Shown piece after piece: positions 43,811 through 55,208 of a stretch of DNA of 64,000 nt. The notes below the pieces were generated by a model. It was given only the letters and a program-made list of their open reading frames with translations, made no database searches and had not been told where the DNA came from. The position numbers and the translations under genes are program-made. The DNA is from Anthoceros angustus (Eukaryota; Streptophyta; Anthocerotopsida; Anthocerotales; Anthocerotaceae), in NCBI GenBank assembly GCA_010909165.1, contig MU008211.1, positions 1 to 64,000 on the forward strand, written 5' to 3'. How positions within the stretch are numbered: the first letter of the stretch is position 1; every line of letters starts with the position of its first letter.

Positions 43811-45670
43811 GGTGTTGAACTTCAAATGAACTTCCCTGAAGGGTCTAAAGATGATTATAAAACAATTTAAGGCGAAGGGAGGGTGTGGGGATAGCACACA
43901 TTCATTGAATCTACACATTGTCAAATTGAGATCCCTCCACTTTATGTTAGTGAGAAACTCCTTTCCCAAAAACCCACATACTTCATAATTAGACCCTTTT
44001 GCCAATAATATCAAAAACAAAACAAAAAATGTTAGGCGGTGCACGCACTGAGACAAGCATACTAGGAGATTCAATGGACCTCAGCAAAAGGTTATCACGA
44101 TTCACGCAGACGAGTAGAATGTTGGCGAGCCAACCCTTCACACGATAATGACAAATGCCTACACACACAATTTGATGGATTAGATAACTTAAAAGTGGTA
44201 GCAAAGCAAACTTGACAAAGCGAAGGCACATGCGACATATCAAAACATCATCTCTAACGTAAAGTTGACATACCGGATCAAGGTTACACCATGGACAAAT
44301 TTCCTCCCGACAAAGCTTGTCGCGCAAAACAAAACAAATAAGAACAAGAATGCATGCGGGCTTAAAAAAGACAAACGATTTATCATCCATTAAAGCTGGT
44401 GATGCAAAGATAAATGTAAAATACAAGACAATGAAACCGTGATTCGAGACACTGTTTACCAACATCTTACTAGAAAATCTTGAAATTACTTCCCGTCAAG
44501 CAGACAAAAGACAATGAAAACTAATACAAGCTCGAAATCTAAGTGACATTTTCAAAGCGACATCTTCAAAAAGACTAAACAAGTTCATTGGCATACCAAA
44601 CAAAATCCAAAATATGTCATAGACCAAAACATGACGCATCAAAAGCAATGAGAAGGTAAGAACACACGAGGAAAGCAACCACACGGGGAACTTGACAACA
44701 ACAAACTCATATTAAGACGTGAAAACAAAAGTAACGGCAATCAATCGGACTAAGCGGAGACAAAATACGGCAAAAAACCAAGCCATGGAACACGGCATCA
44801 AGCGAGAACAAAAAGTCACTTCTAACAACAAGTTATAGCAGTTTTGAAGGTGAAAACAAGGTGAAGGTGAAAGAACATAAAGCAGACCTAAACAAAACTT
44901 AGCTTGGAAGTAACAACAAGCGAACCTCTCGGACAGCGGAATCGCGGTCGATTTCAAAAACGAACAGACACAATCGGCGATGGCGTCAAGAAAACAAGTC
45001 AACAGAGAAAGTACAAGCATCAAGAACCAAGCTTATACAGAAGTTAAATTTAAACGACACACATAGCAACGTCAGCAAAAACAAGAACACACGGAGGTCA
45101 TCGAGACACAAGAAAACAAGCGAGATGCAAGCGTGCAAGCCATGACCACACGACAACAAGCGAGCAGATAAAAACTTCCAACAATCAGAAGCGACCGTTA
45201 AGAAGGTCAAAAGAACGCAAGAATCACTCATGGAAGAGACTGACCTTCTTCTACAACAATAATGAAGGCTCAAAAGCGCGAGATCACCTTTGGTTTCACA
45301 AAAGCAGCACTCCATGTGGCATCAAACAAAATAAAGACAACCTGACGGCAATCAACTAGCAACTCGGCGACGTAAACCAAATACCATCATAGCAAAGTAG
45401 TCATTCCTATGATTTAGGAATCGCGCCAAAAAACAACGCCAGGCGGGCGAGATCGAAAAGCGATACAAAAGCCACTGGCAGGTAGAAAAACACTTAAACC
45501 GAGCGACAGACAAAAACCGCCGACCATACCGGGCGCGAACACCGTAGCAAAACAACACCAAAACCGCACAAAACAACAAAGCAAAGAAACAATAGACGAG
45601 AAAACAACAAAATAACGTAAGCGCAAATGGACAACTTCAAAGACGGGCCTTAACCTTTAAACGACGAAAC
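43811..45670. other. Element interior, no gene recognised
   Basis: A-rich on the plus strand, with many short minus-strand frames rich in Cys, Phe and Leu (44,465-43,989; 45,315-44,986). These look like translations of A-rich DNA rather than genes. Confidence 0.4.
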
Positions 45671-45679
45671 CTCACCTCG

Positions 45680-46090
45680 GTGCCAATCAACCTTGGCCGG
45701 ACTAAGCAACAAAACTTAACGGAGCAAGGACACCGTGACCGGACCAGCAAACCCTTGGCCTTGAAAGAACCAAGCAACACCTTGGCCTTCAAACAAGCAG
45801 TCTATCTGAGACCTTGGCCTTTGAGCGAAGGCTGGAAAAAAGCCTTTGAAGGACCAAAACTTGGCCGAAAACTTACAAAGCCTAGAAGCCTAGAAGCCTA
45901 GAACACCTTGGCCTTCAAAGAAGGCTACAAAGCAGCTAAGCCTTGAGCGAAATCACTTTGGCTGCGAAACTAGAACTAGACAACTCATGGACTTGAGCAA
46001 AGCACAGCATGCACAAGGCATAGGCCATGGCCCTCAAACACAGAGCGCCTTGGCCTTGAAGCAGAGAGAGAAGACCTTGGCCAGTGACTA
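45680..46090. repeat. Dispersed short repeat of ACCTTGGCCTT
   Basis: ACCTTGGCC or GCCTTGGCC occurs about eight times in 400 bp, and GCCTAGAA is repeated three times at 45,881-45,903. The minus strand reads it as SKAKVF-like text. It looks like a degenerate minisatellite. Confidence 0.6.
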
Positions 46091-48040
46091 AAAAAGAACA
46101 ACGCACAGGCTTGGACGAGCCACACTCGGCCTCAAAACACAGATGCAAAAGACCTCCGCTTTGAGAAGCCATTTATATAGGCCCAAACCCTAAACACTCT
46201 CCCTCTGGCCGCCCGTTCTCTCTCTACCAAAATTTGAATTAACCGAACCTAAGATTAGCGGTTCCAACCTCGTAGGTTGCCATTCGCTGCCGCCGCCTCT
46301 GTTCAACCAAACCTAGGTTCTTGATTCCAAACCTAGCCTAATGCACCAAACCTAATCTCCGAACCCCCGTATGGGCGTAACGAACCTCCGTTCAACCACA
46401 GTACACCATGAACCATCTAAGTTTGTTTCATTACTTAAGCGCACACACGGGTTTGTTCATACGCCCAACACGCCGCTCGCGTGGGATGTGGCGGTCGCGC
46501 TCGGTTCTGATCGGTGTTCTGAGTGCCTTTTGCTCCAAGTTTGGCTCGTCCTCGGGGAAGGTCGGCGCTCGCTCCACGTTCCCTTCATCTATGCGCCCAC
46601 CACATCGTTTGATCGCTTCTTTTCTTACATAGTTCTTGATTCCATCCTAGGTGGGTACACCAATTTGCACTCGATCTCCACGCCGATCCGTCTCTTTTGC
46701 GGCTCATCGTGGCATCCATTGCTCGCCACCGCCCATAAGACAACAAGAAGTCTCTTTGTAGCGTCCTTCGTAGGTACGACGTCAAGCCCACTAAGGTAGT
46801 GTCGGTTCTCCTTACTTTGGTTGAAGTCCTTTCGCCCACACCCAGCTATCTTGTGGGCTCTTGTTTCCAACCATTGCTAGTGCATGAGCTATAATCGTCT
46901 GTGAGTTTGCCAGAAACGCCTTTCTCACAAGTGATATCAGAAACTCGACCAGTAAAAGACCCTTCAAGTTCCAAGCGCCAAAGAGGTCCTCGGACACATT
47001 TGCTCTGTGACAAAAGACCTTATTACCTTGGTTGTTTCCTTTCAAAGTCGGGCTAATGCGGATCACCGCCTGTGATCGGTCTTGTCTTTGATCGGCGTTT
47101 GCGATCGGATTAATCTCACGTTGCCTTTCACCTAGGTCACAACAGAGACCTCGTTGCTAGTGGTGAAGCGGTCCGACCACAAGAACTCCTACAAGCGTCC
47201 TTCCTTCAGCTCTTAGAAGCTGCATCACGCGCAGTGAATTCTATGTGAGCATGCTTGCACATGACTTGCCATTTGACTCGCGCAGCATTGTGACTCGGAC
47301 GTAAGTGTTGCGCTTGGGACTCGCTAACGCATCTCAACCTTGGCCGCCTGCGATCGTGCGCTACATCCTTTCCTTTCCTTTCGTTCGTAGATCGCTTTGC
47401 TGCATGATAACCGCAACAAAGCATCGTTTAATGCGTTGTGCGTTTTCTGCTTGAACGCTCTGCGACTTCCGTTCATCATCTTCAAGGTAAGATTCCGTGC
47501 AAAAGCTCCAGTTAAGATCACTCGGTTTGAATTTACTTAGAGTCGCACGTGTCATATCATGTTGTGATCGAGTTCCTAACAAACTAATCACTCCGTGTGG
47601 GCGGCAAAAGAATCTTGAGTGGCATCACGCGCCTCGTCAATAGAACACATCAAGTGGTCGCGCACATTTTCCGTTTTTGTGTAGAAATCGGCGGTTATCG
47701 AAGGTTGGTATCAATTTGTTTTCCCGCTCAGAAGTAACAATGTGGCATGCACACGCGCAATCACGGAAATGCGGGCATGTCGCATATTGCTGATTGAAAC
47801 AGCAGAGCCGCATGAACTGCGTACGCAGTAGCATACGCCACAACGTTCGTGGCAAAAGCATGCCATCTTATGGTGACATCACCAAATATCACCACATGGT
47901 GATGAGTATATGTGGTGATGCGCCTCATAGTCCCACATGCGGTGGCTTTATGGCCTTAGCATGCTCGGCACGAGCATGTTGCGGGCACTCGTGTTTCAAA
48001 AGTTGAAGCATGAGCATTGTTTGTGTTTGATTGATGCTTT
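46091..48040. other. Element interior, no gene recognised
   Basis: GC-moderate sequence. The longest frame, 46,371-46,799 (+), has no motif. A cluster of ATCACCACATGGTGAT palindromes lies at 47,866-47,925. Confidence 0.35.
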
Positions 48041-48049
48041 TATTTGAAT

Positions 48050-49470
48050 GGCATCCGAATGAGAACAACGATGAAATGGTCGAAAATCCAAGAAGGTAAT
48101 GATTTCGCCTCTGCTAAATCCATTTTAGGTTGATAAATCCATGGCTAAAATGATTTTTCTCCGAGCGATCACAATAGTAGAGAGCCAACAAACCTTAATC
48201 TGGCGATCGAACAATCATGTTCCCACCCATGGGGATCCGGATATGACAGTCAAGTTCAAATCCTCTCATTGAGATACGAAAAAATAGTTGAGAAAGGTAG
48301 TACATTGCAATTCGAATTGACTTTCCTGTCAACATTTCTAATTGGATATATTTGATAGACTCACGAGCACACTATGTTCACATCAATGGACAAAAGGACT
48401 TGCAGCTCCTTTGCGATGCCCTCAATTGGAAAAATTAAAAGGTAAATACTTGATTAGCAACCTTCTCTAGAACTATAGAACAAAATATAGGTATCGCAAC
48501 TTACAATGGTTGTATATGGTTCAGGATATTAAGAAGAATCTCCGAACAACGCTCAATTAGAGTTGGAAACAATGACTCTGGTCCAAGATTCAATGGACAT
48601 CGGATCTCATTCGATCAATTTTGGAGGTAAACAACAAACATTTCGTAATATATGTATTTGTTTACATTAAAGTACTAATATATTTGTTTTGAGTCTTTCT
48701 GAACAAGTATGCCTGAAATTAAGGAAAAATAGAAGAAATGGATGATAAAATCAACAACACAGCCATCTCACATCAGGTAATTGCTATTGTATATTTGTAA
48801 ATAATTAAATATATTTGTAACTAGTATTTTACTAATCAATTACTGTAAGGACAAAAACGAACAATAAGTACTTCTTTGCAGAACGTCCAATCACATTTCC
48901 GTAGTGTGGGAAATCTTCACAGCCATTGCCTCACATTAGTGAGAAAGGTATTTTACTGAGCAAGATCTTCTTAGACTTGAAATGGAGGTAAAATATTAAC
49001 TACTTTTTGTTTGTAGTTATCAAGAATCAAAAGGAGTTGTTTGCACTATTTGAGGTTAGTATATCATATTTTATAGTGGTGAAATTATATATCTCGATAT
49101 TTGACATTTACCATTATACAGAAATATTCCCGCTTGAAATTTTTGAAATGATTAACTTTCTATCTGGACCGTACAATGAACAAAGAAAGAAGTATTATTC
49201 GAAGTGAGCGGATCCGAAATCGCGGTGTATACCCTTCAACGCCTGCAGGAAGAAAGTTAGAAAAGAGAAATGCCAAAACCCCGAAAGACAAACGTAATGC
49301 TGGAAAGTGAAAACTACAGTCACGAAGGTAAAAACTCAAGTGCGGTTCAAAACTCAGAGAGAAAAAGACTTCTAGCTTGGGTGCACAAGGCAACAATTCT
49401 AAGATCAAGAGACCTAAGCCCCGTCACGAAGTCGAGTGGCCGGACTCGGCCCCGGCCCTTAGCTCCATGT
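48050..49470 (+). pseudogene. Plus-strand multi-exon coding-like cluster, unknown gene
   Basis: Small exon-like pieces are separated by AT-rich stretches with GT and AG borders. Examples are KKIEEMDDKINNTAISHQ-type text ending CATCAG/GTAATT (48,779), LLRLEME/GTAAAA (48,988), and VIKNQKELFALFE/GTTAGT (49,056). Then comes an exon after ATACAG (49,120) with RTMNKERS, SERIRNRGVYPSTPAGRK and RNAKTPKDKRNAGK. A stop follows near 49,470. The basic tail and small exons look like a real plant gene fragment, possibly captured by the element. I cannot assign a family, and frames between exons are not proven. Confidence 0.4.
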
Positions 49471-49956
49471 GAGGCAGGCGCTCGTCGGGCGCACCTAGAA
49501 GCGGTCTCGGCCTAACGGCCTCGACTGCTTCTCGGCCGTGACGCCGTCCAGTTCTAATACATGGCGCCTCGACACAGAACTACCGGCTACTTGCCCATAT
49601 GGCGCCATGCCTTCCAGGCCTTAACACCGCTACTTGGCCCATGGATATGCGCCATGCCCTCCCGGATCACATGGATATTGGCTACTTTGTACATGCAACA
49701 CCGCATACTACACACCCGAGAGAGGGGACCGTATAATAACCAATGTGGTCTACTACCAACTGCTTTGGGTGAGCATTGTCCTACAAAGGGCGGAACAAGA
49801 TTGTCCGGTCCTGAGGCAAATGTATCACGAGGACATGGCACGTTATTATGCTGATTGGAGTGTGACGTCCAACAAGCCATTCACATTATTATAATCAAGT
49901 ATGCCGTTATTATTTTATAACACCAATATCACGAGATCTTGCTACGTGATATATGG

Positions 49957-49983
49957 TGCGCTAAAAACCATATGTTTTGTAGT
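49957..49983 (-). repeat. Right terminal inverted repeat
   Basis: Partner of 33,504-33,531. The plus strand ends CCATATGTTTTGTAGTG. Confidence 0.75.
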
Positions 49984-49989
49984 GTAGTT

Positions 49990-50290
49990 AGCCACCGGCC
50001 CCCTGCAATAATCGATGCCTACGGTCACGGGCAACCATGACCCGGGCCAGGCGGTCGTACATCGTCGATCCAAGAATGGTGTCGCCGTCTGACTGCGGCT
50101 TGTCCAACCTCAATGGCCTTGCCCCAACCAAGCTTGACTCTCATCCTCTTGTGTCTGATCTGCAGCCTTTGCTTGGAATAGGATTAAAAGTGAACCATGT
50201 CCATTATTTGAGAGTCGAAGGACCGCATAGGCGCTATGAACTTCTCACTCCCCAATTGCGAGCCTCACAAATACAACGTTGTAACAACAC
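49990..50290 (+). repeat. R1 repeat, right half
   Basis: Continues the R1 repeat cut at 33,502. CCACCGGCCCC matches CCACCTCGGGCCC at 50,886, and GATCCAAGAATGG...GCGGCTTG...AAGCTTGA matches 50,968-51,040. The end, with CGAAGGACCGCATAGGCGC, matches 51,236-51,260. Confidence 0.75.
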
Positions 50291-50389
50291 AACATGAAAT
50301 GAAAATTACAAATGAAAATGCTTTGGAAAGGAAAATGCAAGCCCCATTCCGCTTAACTACAAGCAATGGGGAAATCTGATACCTCAGGA

Positions 50390-51300
50390 AGACTTCTCCT
50401 TCCTCACGTCGATCCCCATCCGGATAGCGATCGGGACTCGCTCCACGCTCCATAGCGCATGACATGAATCCATGATGAAGCCCGCTTTCCTCAATTCTAT
50501 AATAATGATAGCAAAAGCCCAAGCTGTGCCAAGTACGGTATCGAATCTATCAGCTAGGACCGGAGAACAATAAAATATAGGCACCGCCAGCGCGCCAAGC
50601 CACAACTGGGCATGCGGCAAGACCGGTCACCAACTTGGTGTAGCCACATGTCGGGCGTGATGCCCGTCGCACGTGAGCCGCAAGCAATTGTGAGCATCTG
50701 GTTTACATCAATTTGGCGAAAATGCAAAGGTATGAGCTGCGGTGCTATGGTGGTTAGCATTCTCCTCGGTGGAGCGATACCATTCTTTGTAGAGATATTC
50801 ACCGTCGCGCCGTGTTTGCAAGTTCAAACTTGCCTACATAATGCACCCTTGACCTTGAGCTCATTAATGTACTCTTGTGAGCTCATACATCCACCTCGGG
50901 CCCATACCCACAATCGAGGCCGCCTTAGTCACAGTCGAGATCACACGAGGCAGGGCTACACCGTACCATCCAAGAATGAATGGTGGTCACGCTGTAACTT
51001 GCGGCTTGCCCGACCTCACTAGCTGTAACCCAAGGAAGCTTGAGGTCTCAGCCTTCTCTTCTGTGATGTGACACACCTACCTGTAGGGACCTACCAAATC
51101 CTTCTACACACAACCAAGGAAAATGATCAAAGAACAATAAAAAATGAGCATTGATACCATCCACATTCAATTCATTTTGCTAGGCCTGCTGTTACCATTA
51201 AGCCGACACATAGTCAACACCACTATGAGAGTGTGAAGGACCGGCATAGAGCCTTATGAACTTCTCGATGCCGCAAGGAGCTTCACAACCCTCACGTGAT
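50390..51300 (+). repeat. R1 repeat, intact plus-strand copy; left arm of a large inverted repeat
   Basis: Full R1 copy. 50,520-51,040 is the reverse complement, with gaps, of 53,130-51,840. Examples are AACAATAAAATATAGGCACC against its complement at about 53,075-53,090, and GAGCTCATAC at 50,880 against 51,985. Short ORFs only. Confidence 0.8.
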
Positions 51301-51840
51301 CGTTGTCCAAGATTGTGCATGACCTCGGCACTTTTGTGGCTATGGGAATGCCTTTTACACCTCGAGCTCGCTTGGCAAGGCCGAGGCGGTTCATGCGCGT
51401 GAAACTCAAAGACAGGATTTGTGACCAGCGGTCAAGACTCTTCTCAAGTTAGTGAGGCATTGGGACGACATGGAATGCATCCGTCGAGGTGCGCACGTAA
51501 TGCGCTTTTTGATCCCCTGCATGAACCGTGGAGCGACTCTGCCTTGGAGCGAACAAGAGAGATACGCCTTGGTGGATCTGGTTTATTGCATGAAAGGTGC
51601 CTTGTGTATGCCTTACACAGTTTTTGACATGTTTCCTGAGTTCTTTTGAATCTGTGTGTCCTAGTAAGACCATAGATTGGTCTGGACATCGGCTTCTTTT
51701 ATCTAGAATGTGTTTTCTTTAGGCACACTTGCAAGACGAGTCAGTTCTTGCTCTTTCAATCAGATCTTTCGCGTATGCAATTTCAATCAAATCGACATAG
51801 TCTCTATTGCCCAATACAACTAGGTTTGCAATTCCAATCG
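51301..51840. other. Spacer between inverted-repeat arms, no gene
   Basis: About 540 bp. A short frame (51,452-51,649) and its antisense partners show no motif. Two near-repeats of TTTGCAATTTCAATC/AATCG occur at 51,770-51,850. Confidence 0.4.
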
Positions 51841-53260
51841 AATCGGTCTCCATTGCGGTGAGGTCGAAAGCCACAAGGCTAGCGCAACCATGATGATGGT
51901 ACGGTGTAGCCTCGAGCCTCGGATGATCTCGGCCGGGACTATAGGCAGCCTCAATATTGTGGGTATGGGCCGGCGAATGTATGAGCTCACGAGAAAGCGT
52001 ACATTAATGAGCTCAAGGCCAAGGGTGCATTAATGTAAGGAGCAGCATGACACGAGCGGTGAATAAGGTGAATTATCTCTACAAAGAATGGCAGCGCTCC
52101 ACCCGAGAAGAATGCTAACCAACGGATATCATCGGCAGTTGCCGCATAGGCGTAGGCGTTTTGCGTTCGCGCCAAAATGATGCAAACCGGATGCTCACAA
52201 TGGCTCGCGGATCACGAGTATGCTCATGTTCTAATATCAACCCCATTAGAAGCTACCTTCATTACCAAGAAAAGGAAGCCTTGGGCCTCGAGCATCATGA
52301 TGAACTTCATAATGACATATATTTATGTGTGGACCCCTCAATCTTTTGCCTCGGTACTACTATGGGCACTACGGGAGTATACTTCTTGCGCTTTTGCATC
52401 CTCATTCACCTAATAAGCCTCATCAATGCCCGTCGCTCTTCCAAATCCGAAGTTGCGGTTAAGCGGGATGGTGGATCGACTGGATGGGGACCGACTTCCC
52501 TTGATGAATTTAGAATATCATGTAGCTTTCACACCCATTACTTGCAATTAAGCGGGAGGATGGATCAAGACTTGGATGAGGGGGTGACTTGATGAATTTA
52601 AAGTATCATGTAGCTTTCACACCCATTACTTGCAGTTAAGCGGGAGGGTGGATCGATGCGGATGAGGGACCTACCTCCCTTGATGAATATAACATATCAT
52701 GTAGATTTCACACCCATTACTTGCGTTAAGTCGAGAGGCGGATCGATTACGGATGGGGACCGACTTCCCTCCATGAAATTAAAATATAATGTAGCTTTCA
52801 CACCCCATTACTTGCAGTTAAGCGGGAGGCGGATCGATACCGGATGGGGACTTCCATAGATGAATTTAAAATATCATGTAGCTTTCAAAGTGCCTTGGTT
52901 GCTACTTTGGATGTTGTAAGTTGAGAGTAAGTGAAGTTACAACATAGTGTGCTGTGAAGCTCGCATGAAGTCCAAATGTACATCATGCCTGACACAAGGC
53001 TACACCAAGTTGGTGATCTGGTCTTGCCAACATGGCCAGGTTTCCTGGCTTAGCAGGCGCTTCGTAGCGGTGCCAATATTTTATTGTTCTGGAGGCCTTG
53101 GCTACCATATAGATTCGGAACCTGGGTCTGTACAGCTAGCTTGGCACACGGGCTTGGGCTGACGCCGTCTTTGTTATCATTATAACAAAATTGAGCGGGA
53201 ACGCGGGCTTCATTATGGATTCACGATCCCATCCTCACACCCATCCCATCATCTCATCGC
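51840..53260 (-). repeat. R1 repeat, minus-strand copy; right arm of the inverted repeat
   Basis: Reverse-complement copy of R1 (complement of 50,390-51,040 and of 33,170-33,500), extended by a 90-bp minisatellite at 52,458-52,889. Confidence 0.8.
52458..52889 (+). repeat. Minisatellite, about 90-bp unit, five copies
   Basis: Units start at 52,458, 52,547, 52,635, 52,725 and 52,817 with GTTAAGCGGGA and end with CATGTAGCTTTCACACCC. They differ by short gaps and substitutions. The minisatellite lies inside one arm of the inverted repeat and is absent from the other. Confidence 0.9.
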
Positions 53261-53479
53261 GCTCGGCCATGGGCATTCTTTCGCCATTTTAAAGTTTGGG
53301 CGGGAAAGCACAACCCTCTCAATTCTCACGGTAGCCGAGTTAACGTTAGCTCAGCCCGCCACATGTGCTATCGACTTGCACCAACTTGTGCACCTTTGCC
53401 GATTCTTGTTCCTAAGGCGATTGCCGCATGCCAATCACTTGCACAAGCTATTTCGGTTGTTGTGGCGACTTGCACCGGT

Positions 53480-54360
53480 GAGCATGGCGAGTGCTTCGCC
53501 GATTCCGTGAGGCGACAGTGAGCACTGCTGCACCCAAATGCCGGAGGAGAATTTCAAGAGCCCCATGTCCTCTTGAACGAGCAACTCTCATGCAAGCGGA
53601 AGGGAGAGTAGTATGGAGAATAAGCACATGCGGAGATGGGCTTTGCGGTGGCGAAATGCCCAGAATGCACACCTAAAATGCATGTACTTGGTGCAGCTTT
53701 GGAGGAAAAAGAAGCACCGGAGGAACAAGGAAAACATTTCACCGAGGCTCAAGCTCGAAGTGGTGCAAGGACTTGAGGCCGTGGTTTATGAGTCCAGAAT
53801 TGTTGTGCCTTTGAGAGGTGTAATAAGGATTCGGTGACTATCGTCCTTTGCTTTGTGCTGAAAGGAGAGACATCCCTCCACCGCAAGATGGAAGTAATCC
53901 TTGCCTCTTTGGCCATTTTTGCCCAAGGGATCTCCAACCGTCTGAGGCTATAATCACCATCGGAGCCTTGAGGACCCGGGATCTCCAAGGGCTTACTACG
54001 TGAAAGCGATCTGGATGAATCGAATGGATTGGGAGACCTACCGTTAAATGCGGTGTGATCATCTCTTTCTATCGTAAGTGCCAGTGTATCTTATTTACTT
54101 TGACTCCTTTTAGGAAGATCTCACTTTTCTGATCTATGTGTTTCCTTAGGTGCCATGGAGCTTTACAATCGACACAAAACAAAGGCCGAGATTGAGAAAC
54201 ACCGGCAGTTCCCGTTTTGTAACAATGTGGAGTATGTTTCTGACACAGATATGGACACAGATGACGTGGACCCTGTCACATGTGTTACCCACCCAAGTAG
54301 GGAGAGGCTGGAGAGACAGATTGACTCTGGATCCGTTGAGTCAAGCGAGTCCTGACTAAT
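53480..54360 (+). pseudogene. Plus-strand gene fragment with an intron, unknown
   Basis: The first part, in shifting frames, reads VLGAALEEKEAPEEQGKHF, then LEAVVYESRIVVPLRG (53,650-53,830). An intron-like stretch runs from CGTAAGTGCC (about 54,076) to TTTCCTTAG (54,150). A final frame, 54,155-54,355, then reads MELYNRHKTKAEIEKHRQF, DTDMDTDDVDP and SSES, then a stop. Its acidic serine-rich end looks like a protein C-terminus. No family is recognised. Confidence 0.35.
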
Positions 54361-54734
54361 GCGTGTCCTCATGTTGTCACGAGACTTGGGTTATCATGCC
54401 CTCATTTTGGTTTATCGGAAATGCACCATTTTGTAGGTTCATAATCCACCTCAAAGCATGTGTTTGTTTCGGCCATCAAGACATGTGAATTGAGGCATGA
54501 AGCTCGATTTGAAATGCAAACTACAAATGTAGCGCCTTTTGTGTCACCCATACAGCTGACCTATCCAAAGATTTTGTTTCGGATGGATTCGGTATTTGTC
54601 CAGCCAATCAAACACTTTTCTAGATGTTTCATGTCCTTAATCCTCGCATAACAAGAGCATGTGGCAGCTCGTGTCAAGTCTTGAACATAATGGGTAAGGT
54701 TTTGTTATTGAGGTTTATAATGTGTTTACAGTAA

Positions 54735-54775
54735 TATGTTGTAAAGCAGATTTTTTGCGTTGTAAAGCTCGTGTC
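54735..54775 (-). repeat. GTTGTAAAGC word pair
   Basis: GTTGTAAAGC occurs twice (54,738 and 54,759). The same word lies in the CACTA-like terminus at 56,513 in hairpin form. It may be part of a degraded transposon end. Confidence 0.35.
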
Positions 54776-55020
54776 TTGAGACGTCCGTCACCTTGGGAAG
54801 CACAAGACGGCAAGGCAAACATTTTGAAACTACGACGGCGTGTGCTATTGTGGGAGGCACACGTGGGAGGCACTATGAGTTGAGGCGTCCTCGAGGTTAA
54901 GTGTGATGAGATGAGCCGCGTCTCGAGGCAGCGTGATGAGACAAGCCCGCTCCAACTCCTTCCGCCGGCCAAGGGTTGTTAGCGGGCCATCCCGAGCCCG
55001 TTCCGCAATCTCCAGTCTGT

Positions 55021-55208
55021 GATCAAGTGGACGATGAAGATGAGCACAAGATGTCCATGACTTCTTTTGCAACGGGCTGGTTTGCAGCAGAAAGGACCTA
55101 GCGATGGAGGTTGCCGATCAAGTGGATGGCGAAGATGAGCATGAGACGTCGTGACTTCTTTTGCAACGGGCTGGTTTGCATCATTAGAGGACTGGCGATG
55201 GAGGTTAC
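55021..55208 (+). repeat. 95-bp tandem duplication
   Basis: GATCAAGTGGA at 55,021 and 55,116 starts two units that share GAAGATGAGCA, TTCTTTTGCAACGGGCTGG and GCGATGGAGGTT. Confidence 0.85.

Larger units (their letters stand above)
33503..49984. mobile_element. 16.5-kb element with 28-bp terminal inverted repeats
   Basis: The left end reads ACTACAAAACATATGGC followed by TTTTTAACGCA (33,504-33,531). The right end (49,957-49,983), reverse-complemented, reads ACTACAAAACATATGGT followed by TTTTAGCGCA. Both have a GTTATAAAATA word within 100 bp. The flanks are the two halves of one R1 repeat, so the whole segment was inserted. The right end plus one base gives CACTACAAAA, a CACTA-type terminus. 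The left has T for the first C, and no exact 3-bp target duplication is visible (CAC against TAG). Inside are a tyrosine-recombinase-like gene, coiled-coil exons and a plus-strand exon cluster. Confidence 0.7.

Noticed and set aside
43989-45626. Series of minus-strand ORFs rich in Cys, Phe and Leu
   Set aside because: They result from translating A-rich DNA in reverse. No motif, start context or splice support was seen.
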